A DNA stretch of 64,000 nt from a virus. This document shows positions 48,601 through 55,704 of the stretch, one piece after another (the first letter of the stretch is position 1; every line of letters starts with the position of its first letter). The translations under genes and the position numbers were made by a program. Location of the stretch: positions 124,001-188,000 of the IMG/VR virus record IMGVR_UViG_3300047319_001872; one strand, given 5' to 3'. A model generated the notes under the pieces. It worked only from the letters and a program-made list of their open reading frames with translations. It searched no databases and had not been told where the DNA came from.

Positions 48601-48977
48601 TGCGGCGCGGCCATCATCCGCAAGGCCATCCGAGGAACCGGAGCAGGCTCGACCACTTCATCGACCACGATGGGTTCGGGCTCAGGAGTCGGTTCGGGTG
48701 TTGGCTCGGGCTCAGCCACGGCTTCCGGTTCCACTTCGGCTTCAGCCACCACAACGGGCTCTTCGACCAGCGGCGCGGGTTCAGGTTCAGGAATCGGCTC
48801 TTCCACCGGCTCAACAACGGCGGGTTCTTGTGGAGGAGCTTCATCGACGCTGAGGGTCTCGGTAGACTCAGCCGTCTCAGTTGACACCGGCGGCTCTTGA
48901 ACTTCTTGTGGCATTAGCGCGCCAGTGGGGTCGAGTATTTTGACCAGCGCTGCCAGCTTGGCCTTGATCAAGCTCAT
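45660..48977 (-). CDS. Large tail-fibre protein
   Basis: 1105 residues, ATG at 48977 behind GAGGACATC. N-terminal 130 residues are acidic and Pro/Glu-rich (a PEPTPEPTPEPEP stretch), then a HAATYGQSHNVTPVQAGTYSKTQVD fibre motif like the short fibre, a long beta-rich body without clear repeats, and a C-terminal module (YRVSATRAGGAIPVSAGTPD...WK) shared with 44881-45564. This is the likely main receptor-binding fibre. No catalytic depolymerase motif was recognised. Confidence 0.88.
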   Translation of the reverse strand: MSLIKAKLAALVKILDPTGALMPQEVQEPPVSTETAESTETLSVDEAPPQEPAVVEPVEEPIPEPEPAPLVEEPVVVAEAEVEPEAVAEPEPTPEPTPEPEPIVVDEVVEPAPVPRMALRMMAAPHRALKATPSTSPLTSSLQSLQTAMTDFAAPYNSALVNTKVQEAVTADSAAELGGATPAAVITALEADLDTHAATYGQSHNVTPVQAGTYSKTQVDSELQGRVAFSGMPLTRYGELSYLPAGVSGSFEGATTNIALYGEARNYPGIVEDDGTFVFLRSGTNGSKQGVYYAYTKNVLAATDLTPTRTNRKYAPAYFPSGSSARYVCRSDINGACILGRLQDASNNLTGWFLSLTHGTFNDANHTGCVIAAGSLPGVINNAYPEAFVGNDSVFLIFPNADVTDNTGSPVEYQIYQIPLSSIGNGNTVVPTALTGWTINSFYGQNIASTNMRFANACVDVAANQPLVVRDPSANGCYIVPFYPNQLGHCTYSAQGSDGNVRTRIMVEFLVQNPATGEQPVVNMFYTFVWNPTNRTGGVEATYKGPLTVAVNGSNKVALSGPILLTDRSAISSGNWLTGETLSYHPSGYWVSVVDQNQPDLNCWVTRCKLNAGATTPVLALAGGLTVTGKLNTAFTPAYGSAVGGGLMGSFQLPNNRVMVYGGGQNAAGGFQTDLILAQKGADGYTYSSQNFGTLTGFAPNAYRQFLTDIGKNPITYGGMISEITAAGAITCTGASYMENISNTGFTNCDSNLTLTGSTSIAPALYGSIKSAMLSALGVGAVDSRVTIVVPQNASIPPFAVLNWVSTDAVARDMAALGELSITAGSRAGAITGLSLVSVSPAKQNYNFASGFTDNQSNYKYTYMGGGVTIVECSDCWLIGGSSKHFLNRVLFTGVYTYRFAVPKSTNRPDWNRLVTNPVWGQIASTFWGGVPGKGFGEFQQLVTNSDDLTKLTFRPFATNLSTYDAWTQSAQANWSVQVSQDVAQGWIVYFTDIQPLIMNGVYYKLQPATIDLTTIQASPANTTFYIYVVFTNGTPAYVIRTTDQPESPTVLFVGTLVTNATQISAINMQKVTRLGNYRVSATRAGGAIPVSAGTPDATAALIWK

Positions 48978-49015
48978 GATGTCCTCTTGCTTAGTATTAA
49001 CATAGCATGGACAAG

Positions 49016-49046
49016 CGGCATAAAGCCCGGAGGTTTCCCTCCGGGC
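49016..49046 (-). terminator. Terminator hairpin with TTTATGCCG tail
   Basis: Minus-strand GCCCGGAGG/CCTCCGGGC stem followed by TTTATGCCGC. Ends the unit containing 49056-49634. Confidence 0.9.
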
Positions 49047-49055
49047 CTATGACCA

Positions 49056-49634
49056 TTACTGAATGGGGAAATCCGCCTTCTTGATCTTCACCATGCGGCC
49101 ATCCGAGTGGTGCCACACAATGCCTTCAATCGAGCGAGCTTGCAAATACGCCTTCAGATCCGAGAACATGCGCGGACAGTCTTCGATCACATCCTTCCCA
49201 TGCGGGATTAGAACATGCTCCGTCAACTTCTCCGGATTCGCCCCATGACGGGTGCCAATCTTCGGCCCACACACCTCGTAGGTTCCATCGGGTACTTCCC
49301 CCCACGCGTCCAGCGCTTTCAAGACTGCTTCCATGACGTACTTACCGGCAGGTGTCTGCGCACTCACCCAACCCGGCCAGTGACCGGTAACGGGATCAGC
49401 TTCAGGCTGGGCGGGGATAAAGCCTTCCGGCCGTTGGCGACCCTGCTTCAGATCGAAACGCATGAAAGCGCTTCCTGCCTGAATCAAGACCGCGACGCCG
49501 TCCCACTTGCGCGTGGCAACCCCTTCGCCATTTAACACCCATTCTGCACCGGCAGTCACTTCATCACGAACACGCCGTTCCCCGTGCGTGTCCTTGTCCC
49601 AGTTGCGTTGAAACAGCGAGATGATCTTCTTCAT
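49056..49634 (-). CDS. RNA ligase-like nucleotidyltransferase
   Basis: 192 residues from ATG 49634. Ligase signatures in order: motif I TRKWDGVAV with Lys43 as the likely AMP-accepting residue, TYEVCGPKIG at about 118-127, EGIVWH (motif IV) at about 169-174 and KIKKADF (motif V) at about 184-190. This matches small phage RNA ligase-like proteins (DUF5565 type), which lack the C-terminal domain of Rnl1/Rnl2. Likely role is RNA repair after host tRNA or RNA cleavage, by family analogy only. Confidence 0.8.
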   Translation of the reverse strand: MKKIISLFQRNWDKDTHGERRVRDEVTAGAEWVLNGEGVATRKWDGVAVLIQAGSAFMRFDLKQGRQRPEGFIPAQPEADPVTGHWPGWVSAQTPAGKYVMEAVLKALDAWGEVPDGTYEVCGPKIGTRHGANPEKLTEHVLIPHGKDVIEDCPRMFSDLKAYLQARSIEGIVWHHSDGRMVKIKKADFPIQ

Positions 49635-49702
49635 TTTACTACCCTTTAACGGAGGTTCGATTAGTTTTCGAATCCCGCCGCCCCACCATTAAAGGTCCTG
49701 CT

Positions 49703-50053
49703 TTACCGCAGCTGACGATTGTAGTTCACGCGCGTGACGCGCACCGTCATCATCACCCCTTCGAGCGCCCCGACGTTCGTTGTTGGTGCCAAGGTGACAT
49801 CCCCGAGCTCCGTGTTGAATACCACCAGGCCTTCATGCTTGCCGTCGCGTTTGATCTCAAAACCGATCTGACGCGCAGGCATCGGCACTCGCCTGATGGC
49901 ATCCCACGTGAAGCCGTGCCCCGCAACACTCATTACTTCGACCGACTCCACGCAATCCGTGTCATCGGCGTACTCCATGCGATCCGTCTCAGACAACAAG
50001 TTGTGCGAGGCGGGCATCCCCAGGTCAATCTTAACTTCGTCGTAATTGCTCAT
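49703..50053 (-). CDS. Hypothetical protein
   Basis: 116 residues, ATG at 50053. Beta-rich soluble protein (QIGFEIKRDGKHEGLVVFN; VMMTVRVTRVNYN). It has an unusual leader (50054-50241) with nested stems and two very small open frames. No family recognised. Confidence 0.75.
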   Translation of the reverse strand: MSNYDEVKIDLGMPASHNLLSETDRMEYADDTDCVESVEVMSVAGHGFTWDAIRRVPMPARQIGFEIKRDGKHEGLVVFNTELGDVTLAPTTNVGALEGVMMTVRVTRVNYNRQLR

Positions 50054-50081
50054 CTTACACTCAAACAGAAACTGAAATGAA

Positions 50082-50189
50082 TTAGTACTTCTTCATCACG
50101 CTTCCTTTTTCATGTTGGCTCCTCGAGCAGGACGATCTGGTTGGTCTCCCCTGTTAGCCTCGCAATCGAGTGGGGAATCCGGTTAGATC
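50082..50189 (-). promoter_or_regulatory. Structured leader with nested stems and tiny open frames
   Basis: Between the QueC-like gene and 49703-50053. GATCT (50134-50138) pairs with AGATC (50185-50189), TCCCC (50147-50151) with GGGGA (50172-50176) and CTCG (50159-50162) with CGAG (50167-50170), giving a nested, tRNA-arm-like fold. Two overlapping minus-strand micro-frames (MKKEA at 50113-50096, MKKY at 50096-50082) follow GAGGAGCC. This could be a translational leader or riboswitch; no known class matched. Confidence 0.35.
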
Positions 50190-50241
50190 GGTCATGTGGT
50201 CATGTGTGCACAACATGGTGAATGCAAGGCAAAAATTACTT

Positions 50242-50985
50242 TTAGACGAAGTCCTTCGGCTGGACGGCCAATTCATGCAGCAAGGAACTCGGGTACTTGT
50301 CCGGATTCATTGCTTTGATCACTTCACCCAGGTAGTTCTGATGGTGATTGTCTTCCCAGTCTTTGACCGTGTGATGCAAGAGTCGACACGGACCACAGCG
50401 CGTACACGCTTTGATGGTCTTGTGCGCAGCCTCGCCGACTTCATACGGCGTCTCACACACCCAGGTGGCCATCACGAGCCGCTTGTCGATTCGATTGATG
50501 GTGTCGTACTTGGTGTGGTGCGTTTCCACCAGCGGGAAGACCAACTGCGGCACGGCCTCACGTGGTCCACGCGTCATCACCCAGCCCGCTTCCCAGTAAG
50601 CTTTAAACTGTTGCTGATAGACCGGTGCTTGGTCCCCGAGCACGTAGCCCGCGCTCACCGAATGATGGCGTTGCGAATCAAAGGCAATCAACGCCGCCGT
50701 CAACCAGCTGATCGGTTGCACCGCCTTGATGTCACTATTCTCGCCAAAGAGTCGATTCAGCTCGATCTCGTGATCCTGGAGTACGCGATGTTTATAGTGC
50801 TTTTCGAAGAGCGCGAAGAGCTTCTTGCGCGCCTCCTTTTCCTTGACCAACTTCAGCGGATGCGGGTTAGCTTGCACAAAGAGCGTATCCACATCCCCAT
50901 AGTGCAGGAACCACTGAAGCAGGTAGGTTGAGTCCATGCCGCCTGAAAAAAGCAGGAGGGGGACTTTCTTGTTGTCTTCTTCCAT
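50242..50985 (-). CDS. queC-like: QueC-like 7-cyano-7-deazaguanine synthase family protein
   Basis: 247 residues, ATG at 50985. An ATP-pyrophosphatase PP-loop (LLFSGGMDST, residues 11-20) near the start and a C-terminal CTRCGPC zinc cluster as in QueC, which turns 7-carboxy-7-deazaguanine into preQ0. Phages use preQ0 pathway enzymes to make 7-deazaguanine-modified DNA. No QueD, QueE, FolE or DpdA-like partner is in this window, so the substrate is unproven; other PP-loop enzymes are possible. Confidence 0.75.
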   Translation of the reverse strand: MEEDNKKVPLLLFSGGMDSTYLLQWFLHYGDVDTLFVQANPHPLKLVKEKEARKKLFALFEKHYKHRVLQDHEIELNRLFGENSDIKAVQPISWLTAALIAFDSQRHHSVSAGYVLGDQAPVYQQQFKAYWEAGWVMTRGPREAVPQLVFPLVETHHTKYDTINRIDKRLVMATWVCETPYEVGEAAHKTIKACTRCGPCRLLHHTVKDWEDNHHQNYLGEVIKAMNPDKYPSSLLHELAVQPKDFV

Positions 50986-50989
50986 GATG

Positions 50990-51403
50990 TTAGACGTTAA
51001 AGAGTTCTTCGATGCTCACCTTCTTGTAGACCGGTGAGTAGCTATCCAGCCAACCATCGGGCACGTAGTAGCACATGCCGTCCCGATAAAGACCGAGCTT
51101 GATGAACTGCTCGATCATGTACTGACCCACTAACTGGATTGCTCCCGCGTAGATCTTGCCATCGTTCTCGCAACCTTGCAGCGCATGTTCTCTGACAGTC
51201 CACTCCATGTACGACTTCAGTCCCTGCTCCGCGTCGATGGGGTTGTTGATGTACGGCGGCAAGAGCTCCAGCACTTCGGGTAGTGAACCCTCGAAGTCTT
51301 TCATCCAGTTGACCTTCTTGCGAAACGCGGGTTCGATGTCCCACAGATCGAACACAATGCGCTCCGGGCCCGGTGGTGTTTCCACAGTTTTAGGATAGAG
51401 CAT
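50990..51403 (-). CDS. Hypothetical protein
   Basis: 137 residues, ATG at 51403, 5 bp before the QueC-like start and therefore co-transcribed. Helix-rich; MLYPKTVETPPGPERIVFDLWDIE opening; aromatic C-terminal half with MCYYVPDGWLDSY. No family recognised. Confidence 0.8.
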   Translation of the reverse strand: MLYPKTVETPPGPERIVFDLWDIEPAFRKKVNWMKDFEGSLPEVLELLPPYINNPIDAEQGLKSYMEWTVREHALQGCENDGKIYAGAIQLVGQYMIEQFIKLGLYRDGMCYYVPDGWLDSYSPVYKKVSIEELFNV

Positions 51404-51405
51404 GA

Positions 51406-51807
51406 TTAGATCTTCGCGAGAATCAGGTCAGCGTGTGCAATGCGACCCGAGAGATGATAATTGAATTGGTGTTTCTCATCGTAAGCCCGCAGCTCACGCA
51501 GCTGGTCCACCAACGCATCACCCAACACCACGACGCCTTGCGCCAGAACAATAGATTCGGGTGCCGAGTCCGTCAAGAAACCATTGTCCTTGATTTCGTT
51601 GGCGTAGTCCCACAGCCGAGAGTGGGCCTGATGCTCGTGCGAGACACAATCAATCACCCGATCGAGCACCTGATCTAAATAGTCCTCGATGTATTCCTGA
51701 GCAATCACTTCACCATCGTACTGGGTCTGTCTAAAGAACGCCGTGTCCTTCAGAAACCGCCCTAATGGCTTCAGGGTATCGATGATTAAGTATTCTGTTT
51801 GTTCCAT
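51406..51807 (-). CDS. Hypothetical helical protein
   Basis: 133 residues; ATG at 51807 behind GAGGAGGAATTC. The frame extends upstream through the terminator region to 51990, which is rejected. Strongly acidic, helical (YIEDYLDQVLDRVIDCVSHEH). Function unknown. Confidence 0.8.
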   Translation of the reverse strand: MEQTEYLIIDTLKPLGRFLKDTAFFRQTQYDGEVIAQEYIEDYLDQVLDRVIDCVSHEHQAHSRLWDYANEIKDNGFLTDSAPESIVLAQGVVVLGDALVDQLRELRAYDEKHQFNYHLSGRIAHADLILAKI

Positions 51808-51855
51808 GAATTCCTCCTCATTTCCGCATACCGTAAGCCACATACGTAAAATTTG

Positions 51856-51884
51856 CAGCATAGAGCCGGGACCGAAGTCCCGGC
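51856..51884 (-). terminator. Terminator hairpin with CTATGCTG tail
   Basis: Minus-strand GCCGGGAC-TTCG-GTCCCGGC followed by TCTATGCTGC. First of two terminators 115 bp apart with no gene between. Confidence 0.85.
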
Positions 51885-51998
51885 ATCCATGTCCCCTTTC
51901 CGGAGGAGGTCTCACGGTCTCATCGAGCGTATGCGCTTTCAATGAAGCGCTCTCATCGCGTAGACTTAACAGGCCACACAGGCTCTGCATAACATAGC
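51885..51998 (-). ncRNA. Candidate small RNA between two terminators
   Basis: The terminators at 51999-52030 and 51856-51884 are both minus-oriented with about 114 bp between them and no convincing coding frame. The interval contains a GCGCTT/AAGCGC hairpin and TGAGACC repeats. A terminator closing such a short stretch suggests a small RNA of about 140 nt ending at 51856. No promoter was recognised. Confidence 0.4.
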
Positions 51999-52030
51999 GT
52001 CATAAAGGCAGGCCCGGAGAGCCCACCCTT
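51999..52030 (-). terminator. Terminator hairpin with TTTATGACG tail
   Basis: Minus-strand AAGGGTGGGCTC/GGGCCTGCCTT imperfect stem followed by TATGACGC. Ends the lipase unit. Confidence 0.75.
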
Positions 52031-52107
52031 ATAACCGGCTCGCGCCGAACGACAACCACCTCTCAGGAGAAGGAACGATGCCCCATCACGAACAGTTCCA
52101 TAGAATA

Positions 52108-52830
52108 CTAGAATTGCGGGAACCAGTTGCCATGAATGGCTTCTTGCACCCGCTCCACCAAACGGTCAATCGAGTGGTCCTGGTCTGAGAAGCCGGAGGG
52201 TTTCCAGTCAGTCGCCTTGATCCACTCAGCGGCGGTCGACATCAACCACATATACTTGCCTGCCGGGTTGTGGACATAGCCTTGACGCGGGGGCCAGGCA
52301 AACCAGCGGTCAGCACCTTGTACCGTACAGACCGCGTTCGCCAGATCGGGTCCATAGGCTGCCCACCATTCCGGGGTGGCAAACATCGGCGGCTCAAATG
52401 CATAGATGTCACCGACGCGTTCTTTGGGCAGAAACATCGGCGTGAGCAAAGCGCGCTCAGCCCCCAAGGAGTGACCCTCGACACTGATTTCTGCGGTAGC
52501 CGGGATCTTACTCAAAGCCCAGGCCCAGAACTTGTCCATGCCTTCGATGATGCCTGAGGCGACTTGACCGCCCTTTAAGCAGTCATGCGGTGCCAGCCAA
52601 ATATCAGCAAAGAGATCCGCCCCATAGCCTTCGGAGTAACGCGTGCCGGAAATGGACACATAGTAACGACCCTTGCTATCAGTCGATACAGCGCCTTGGT
52701 GAGTGGCATCCTGGTATTGTCCCAGGTAAGTCATCCCGAGCCCGCTGAAGGCCTTCTGAGCAGCCAGCGCATCGGGAATATAGACAGCTTGCGCACGCTG
52801 CGCCGCTGCCAGAAGGGCGATTGGGTTCAT
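52108..52830 (-). CDS. Lipase (class 3)-like alpha/beta hydrolase
   Basis: 240 residues, ATG at 52830. GHSLGA at 119-124 gives nucleophile Ser121, an upstream SISGTRYSEG resembles the oxyanion TRGT segment, and a C-terminal DHSIDRL supplies a likely catalytic His. Matches lipase_3 (Mbeg1/fungal-lipase-like) proteins. No signal peptide. Located among tail genes, so it could be a virion enzyme acting on host surface lipids or esters; this is inference. Confidence 0.8.
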   Translation of the reverse strand: MNPIALLAAAQRAQAVYIPDALAAQKAFSGLGMTYLGQYQDATHQGAVSTDSKGRYYVSISGTRYSEGYGADLFADIWLAPHDCLKGGQVASGIIEGMDKFWAWALSKIPATAEISVEGHSLGAERALLTPMFLPKERVGDIYAFEPPMFATPEWWAAYGPDLANAVCTVQGADRWFAWPPRQGYVHNPAGKYMWLMSTAAEWIKATDWKPSGFSDQDHSIDRLVERVQEAIHGNWFPQF

Positions 52831-52833
52831 TGC

Positions 52834-53547
52834 TTAAAGTGTCCTTACCACGTTACTGATGACTCCGTTGACCACATTGAACGTGACACCCACGGCGCCA
52901 TCCAAACAACCCGCATCCGTGCCACCGCTACCAATGCCGGTTTGATACGTCCCGGCGTAGAGCTCAGCCGCCTTGGTGCCCCCCTTGCTACCCAGCAGCA
53001 AGTACGCGCCTCGATACTGAATACTGTTTAACATCGAGCTCGAGGCTCCGAGCGCCACCAGTGCGTTATCAACCGCTGCGATCGGGGGATTAGTCACCCC
53101 TGGCTCAACGGGGGCGACACCACTCGCGGGTTCGTCGTAGGTGACGAGCACGAAGTTCGTACCCGTCGCGAGCGCGCCCACGTCGGCTGAAAACTGTGCC
53201 GAACCATACGGGGTCGCGGTAGGTGAGCCGTCCGAGGCTTCGCCGAAAATATCGTACGAGCGACTAAAGGCGATGTTGCCGTACTTGTCAAAGGTGACAA
53301 GACTGTAAGAGCGAGTCGGACCCAACTTCTGGGCCCCATTCATCCACAGTCCCCCATTGGCCGCCGCAATACGGTTCTGGAGCAAGCCCAACGAATACGC
53401 CGTAAAGTCGTTATCGCCGTGGTACTGCGTCCAGGTCCCGTTCACATTACGAAAGGCGCGCCGCACCTTGGTCCAGGTGCCGTTGATGTTGCGCCAGAGG
53501 TGTTTGGTGACAGTCCACGTTCCGCTAATGTTCTTGTAGATCGGCAT
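52834..53547 (-). CDS. Tail protein with three GTW repeats and an ILEI-like domain
   Basis: 237 residues; ATG at 53547, two bases after the stop upstream. The N-terminus has three tandem N-(I/V)-(S/N)-GTWT repeats (about residues 4-40), typical of phage tail fibres. The rest (NGAQKLGPTRSYSLVTFDKYG; ATGTNFVLVTYDEPA; LNSIQYRGAYLLLGSKGG) resembles the ILEI/PANDER domain found in some fibre tips. Likely a receptor-binding accessory. Confidence 0.75.
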   Translation of the reverse strand: MPIYKNISGTWTVTKHLWRNINGTWTKVRRAFRNVNGTWTQYHGDNDFTAYSLGLLQNRIAAANGGLWMNGAQKLGPTRSYSLVTFDKYGNIAFSRSYDIFGEASDGSPTATPYGSAQFSADVGALATGTNFVLVTYDEPASGVAPVEPGVTNPPIAAVDNALVALGASSSMLNSIQYRGAYLLLGSKGGTKAAELYAGTYQTGIGSGGTDAGCLDGAVGVTFNVVNGVISNVVRTL

Positions 53548-53549
53548 GT

Positions 53550-54074
53550 TTACACCTGATACCAAGTATCGCCATTCGCACCACCCGAGGGAGCCGCAGC
53601 GGACACTGTCGTCTTACCGTTGCCGCCACTTACATAGGTGCCGCCTTCGACCAGGTAGCTGGCACCGTCGTGATAGAGTTCAGCCGTCGTACCAGGGGCG
53701 AGCACCAGTGAAGCCGCGCCGTTGCTTTGCGAGGACAAAATGTTGGACGCCGTGAGCGTCCAGTTAAACCCCGAGGTATTTTCAAAGACCAAGCGCTTAC
53801 CCGCGTTGGCAGGTGCTGCAGCAGGCAAAGCAGTGCTCAGCGCACCCGTGGTGTTCGCCGCGTCGGTCTGGTAGACATACCCCCAAGGATCGGCTGGCAG
53901 GGTGCTGGCGCCCGTTTTGATCGATACCAGACCCCGTTGACTGCCGACCTGCGCGCCGAGCGCAATATCCGCATTCTGGCGCGTCGTGGCTTCAGCACTG
54001 TCTTTATTGTGGATCGCGGTGCCGGTGCTGGCAACTGCGGTTTGAAGTTGAGCGAGTTCGTCAGAGAGTGCCAT
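53550..54074 (-). CDS. Tail-associated structural protein
   Basis: 174 residues, ATG at 54074 behind GGAGCAGTAC. Helical N-terminus (SDELAQLQTAVASTGTAIHNKDSA) that could be coiled coil, then a beta-rich Gly/Ser/Ala body ending SGGANGDTWYQV, as in fibre or baseplate accessory proteins. No family recognised. Confidence 0.75.
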   Translation of the reverse strand: MALSDELAQLQTAVASTGTAIHNKDSAEATTRQNADIALGAQVGSQRGLVSIKTGASTLPADPWGYVYQTDAANTTGALSTALPAAAPANAGKRLVFENTSGFNWTLTASNILSSQSNGAASLVLAPGTTAELYHDGASYLVEGGTYVSGGNGKTTVSAAAPSGGANGDTWYQV

Positions 54075-54124
54075 GTACTGCTCCAGTGAGAAAGAATAGA
54101 TTCATACGATGGCTTTCGATTTAG

Positions 54125-54154
54125 CGGCATAGGAGGCGAGCCGAAGCCCGCCTC
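54125..54154 (-). terminator. Terminator hairpin with CTATGCCG tail
   Basis: Minus-strand GAGGCGGGC-TTCG-GCTCGCCTC followed by CTATGCCGC. Ends the unit containing 54163-54447. Confidence 0.85.
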
Positions 54155-54162
54155 AGGTCCAG

Positions 54163-54447
54163 TCACTCCACTGGCAAGATGTAGATCGGCGAACTATCCT
54201 GCGGTTCGTAAAGCGGTTTTTCTTCCCGACCCAACGAACGACGAATCGCTTGCTTCTGGCCTTGCTTTGCTTGCATGAAGTCGGCAATGCGGGCACCGGC
54301 CTCAGCCTGCGTATTGAAACGCATCGCACGAGTTTCCAGCGTCACGATGTTGGGGACATCGCCCCGGTCCGCGTGTTCGCTAAAGTACTCGATGTTGCTG
54401 TGCGCCCCGGCGCGTGTGGGCGAACCCAAAACAAATTGGTACGGCAT
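54163..54447 (-). CDS. Hypothetical protein
   Basis: 94 residues, ATG at 54447 behind GGGGAAGGACC. Soluble; helix with QAEAGARIADFMQAKQGQKQ in the middle. No family recognised. Confidence 0.8.
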   Translation of the reverse strand: MPYQFVLGSPTRAGAHSNIEYFSEHADRGDVPNIVTLETRAMRFNTQAEAGARIADFMQAKQGQKQAIRRSLGREEKPLYEPQDSSPIYILPVE

Positions 54448-54462
54448 GGTCCTTCCCCGATG

Positions 54463-54939
54463 TTACGGCTTCACACTCAACTGCTCAGCAAGCACATCGA
54501 GTCGTTCAGCCAGATTCATGATGCCCTTCTCCGGGACACCAAAGAGCCACAGCAGTTGTTCGAGTTGCGCGTCGTTGCCTTCTGCCTTGCGGATAAACCA
54601 GTGCGTGGCGACGGCGGTGGATTGCAGCAGCCCCAGCTTCAGGTTGTTCGGCTTACTCGGGTCTTCGATGTACTCGTACAACCCGATCGCACCGAGGCGC
54701 GTCATCAGCAGCACCACTCGCATGCCAGTCGTGGTCTTGAACTTGGCAAACGTGCCGTAAGCAAAGCGCACGTTGTCCACCCCGTGGCGCATGTCGATCG
54801 CTCCCTTCGGCGTCAGCGTAAAGCCGATGTCCGTCAGGTTCACTTCCGGGGTGGTTTCCCGTGCCCAGAGGAAGTTCTCGAAATACTCCCGGAACGAGTT
54901 CGTGTAACCCTTATCCAGTCCTTGAGCCAGCTGCTTCAT
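54463..54939 (-). CDS. Hypothetical protein
   Basis: 158 residues, ATG at 54939 behind GGAGGTGCAGAA, overlapping the DUF1289 gene by 4 bp. Helical start, then beta-rich MRVVLLMTRLGAIGLY and a helical end. No family recognised. Confidence 0.8.
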   Translation of the reverse strand: MKQLAQGLDKGYTNSFREYFENFLWARETTPEVNLTDIGFTLTPKGAIDMRHGVDNVRFAYGTFAKFKTTTGMRVVLLMTRLGAIGLYEYIEDPSKPNNLKLGLLQSTAVATHWFIRKAEGNDAQLEQLLWLFGVPEKGIMNLAERLDVLAEQLSVKP

Positions 54940-55112
54940 TTCTGCACCTCCGCCTGCCGCAGTCGTTCCTGTGCGTTTCGGACTGCTTCACGTTGTTCAT
55001 CTTCCGTGAGAAACACCCAGCCATCGACATCTGCCTGAGTGCGACCACAGCCCTTACACACTGCATCGAAAAGCGTGGAACACACGCCGATGCAACCCGA
55101 TTCAACTGCCAT
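54936..55112 (-). CDS. DUF1289-family Cys-rich small protein
   Basis: 58 residues; ATG at 55112 follows GAGGAAAAGA. The pattern C-I-G-V-C ... C-K-G-C-G-R-T-x-x-D-V-x-x-W with a TEDEQREAV helix after it matches DUF1289 proteins, small Cys-rich proteins thought to bind a metal or Fe-S cluster; function unknown even in bacteria. Confidence 0.75.
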   Translation of the reverse strand: MAVESGCIGVCSTLFDAVCKGCGRTQADVDGWVFLTEDEQREAVRNAQERLRQAEVQK

Positions 55113-55461
55113 TCTTTTCCTCAAATGCTTTCATCACGGACTTGAGTCGCTCCATGATGGCTTTAACGTCACTTTTCTCGAACACCACGAATTTCGCATT
55201 GGCGTGGCCGAGGGTATCGCGTGCCGGACAGCGTAAGTCCAGACTGAAACGACTGCAACTGGCTACCGCAGTGCGCTGAAGCATGCGGCTATGGTCCGCG
55301 TCATCGGCTTTCACCTCCAACACGTTCTGGAACATGTAGTCACCCTGAGCCGCCAGTCCCGTCTTGATACGCAGATCCCCCCAGCTCGCCTCGTTGTAAT
55401 ACTTACAGAAGAGGGTCTCGTTCGGCAGAGCGAGGAATTCTTCCAAGCCTACAATTCTCAT
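55102..55461 (-). CDS. Hypothetical protein
   Basis: 119 residues, ATG at 55461. Mixed fold; CRFSLDLRCPARD contains two Cys. Overlaps the next gene by 11 bp. No family recognised. Confidence 0.8.
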   Translation of the reverse strand: MRIVGLEEFLALPNETLFCKYYNEASWGDLRIKTGLAAQGDYMFQNVLEVKADDADHSRMLQRTAVASCSRFSLDLRCPARDTLGHANAKFVVFEKSDVKAIMERLKSVMKAFEEKNGS

Positions 55462-55463
55462 CG

Positions 55464-55703
55464 CTACCTCTTTGGTCCGATATTAATCGGCTTGCCCGTG
55501 ACCTTGGTGACGCCTTCGAGGACGAGGTAGGCGATGACCACGACATTGACCAGCGGCAAGCATGTGAGCACGGTCAGCCATTCTGCGCGCCCTAGTTTGC
55601 GACGATGTCCCACGTAGTGCAACACCATCATCATGGCCAGCAAACAACTGCCCATCGCGTAGCAGCCAAAGGCACTCGCCGTGATCTTCACCCACCAACT
55701 CAT
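55464..55703 (-). CDS. Two-helix small membrane protein
   Basis: 79 residues, ATG at 55703. Membrane segments at about 8-30 and 43-63 with a basic loop (GHRRKLGRAE) and basic tail. Coupled to the gene upstream. Function unknown. Confidence 0.8.
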   Translation of the reverse strand: MSWWVKITASAFGCYAMGSCLLAMMMVLHYVGHRRKLGRAEWLTVLTCLPLVNVVVIAYLVLEGVTKVTGKPINIGPKR

Positions 55704-55704
55704 G

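Noticed and set aside
52078-52188. 36-codon plus-strand frame behind GGAGAAGGAACG
   Set aside because: The ribosome site is good, but the frame lies antisense to the lipase gene end and there is no promoter or terminator in plus orientation nearby. Kept only as a note.
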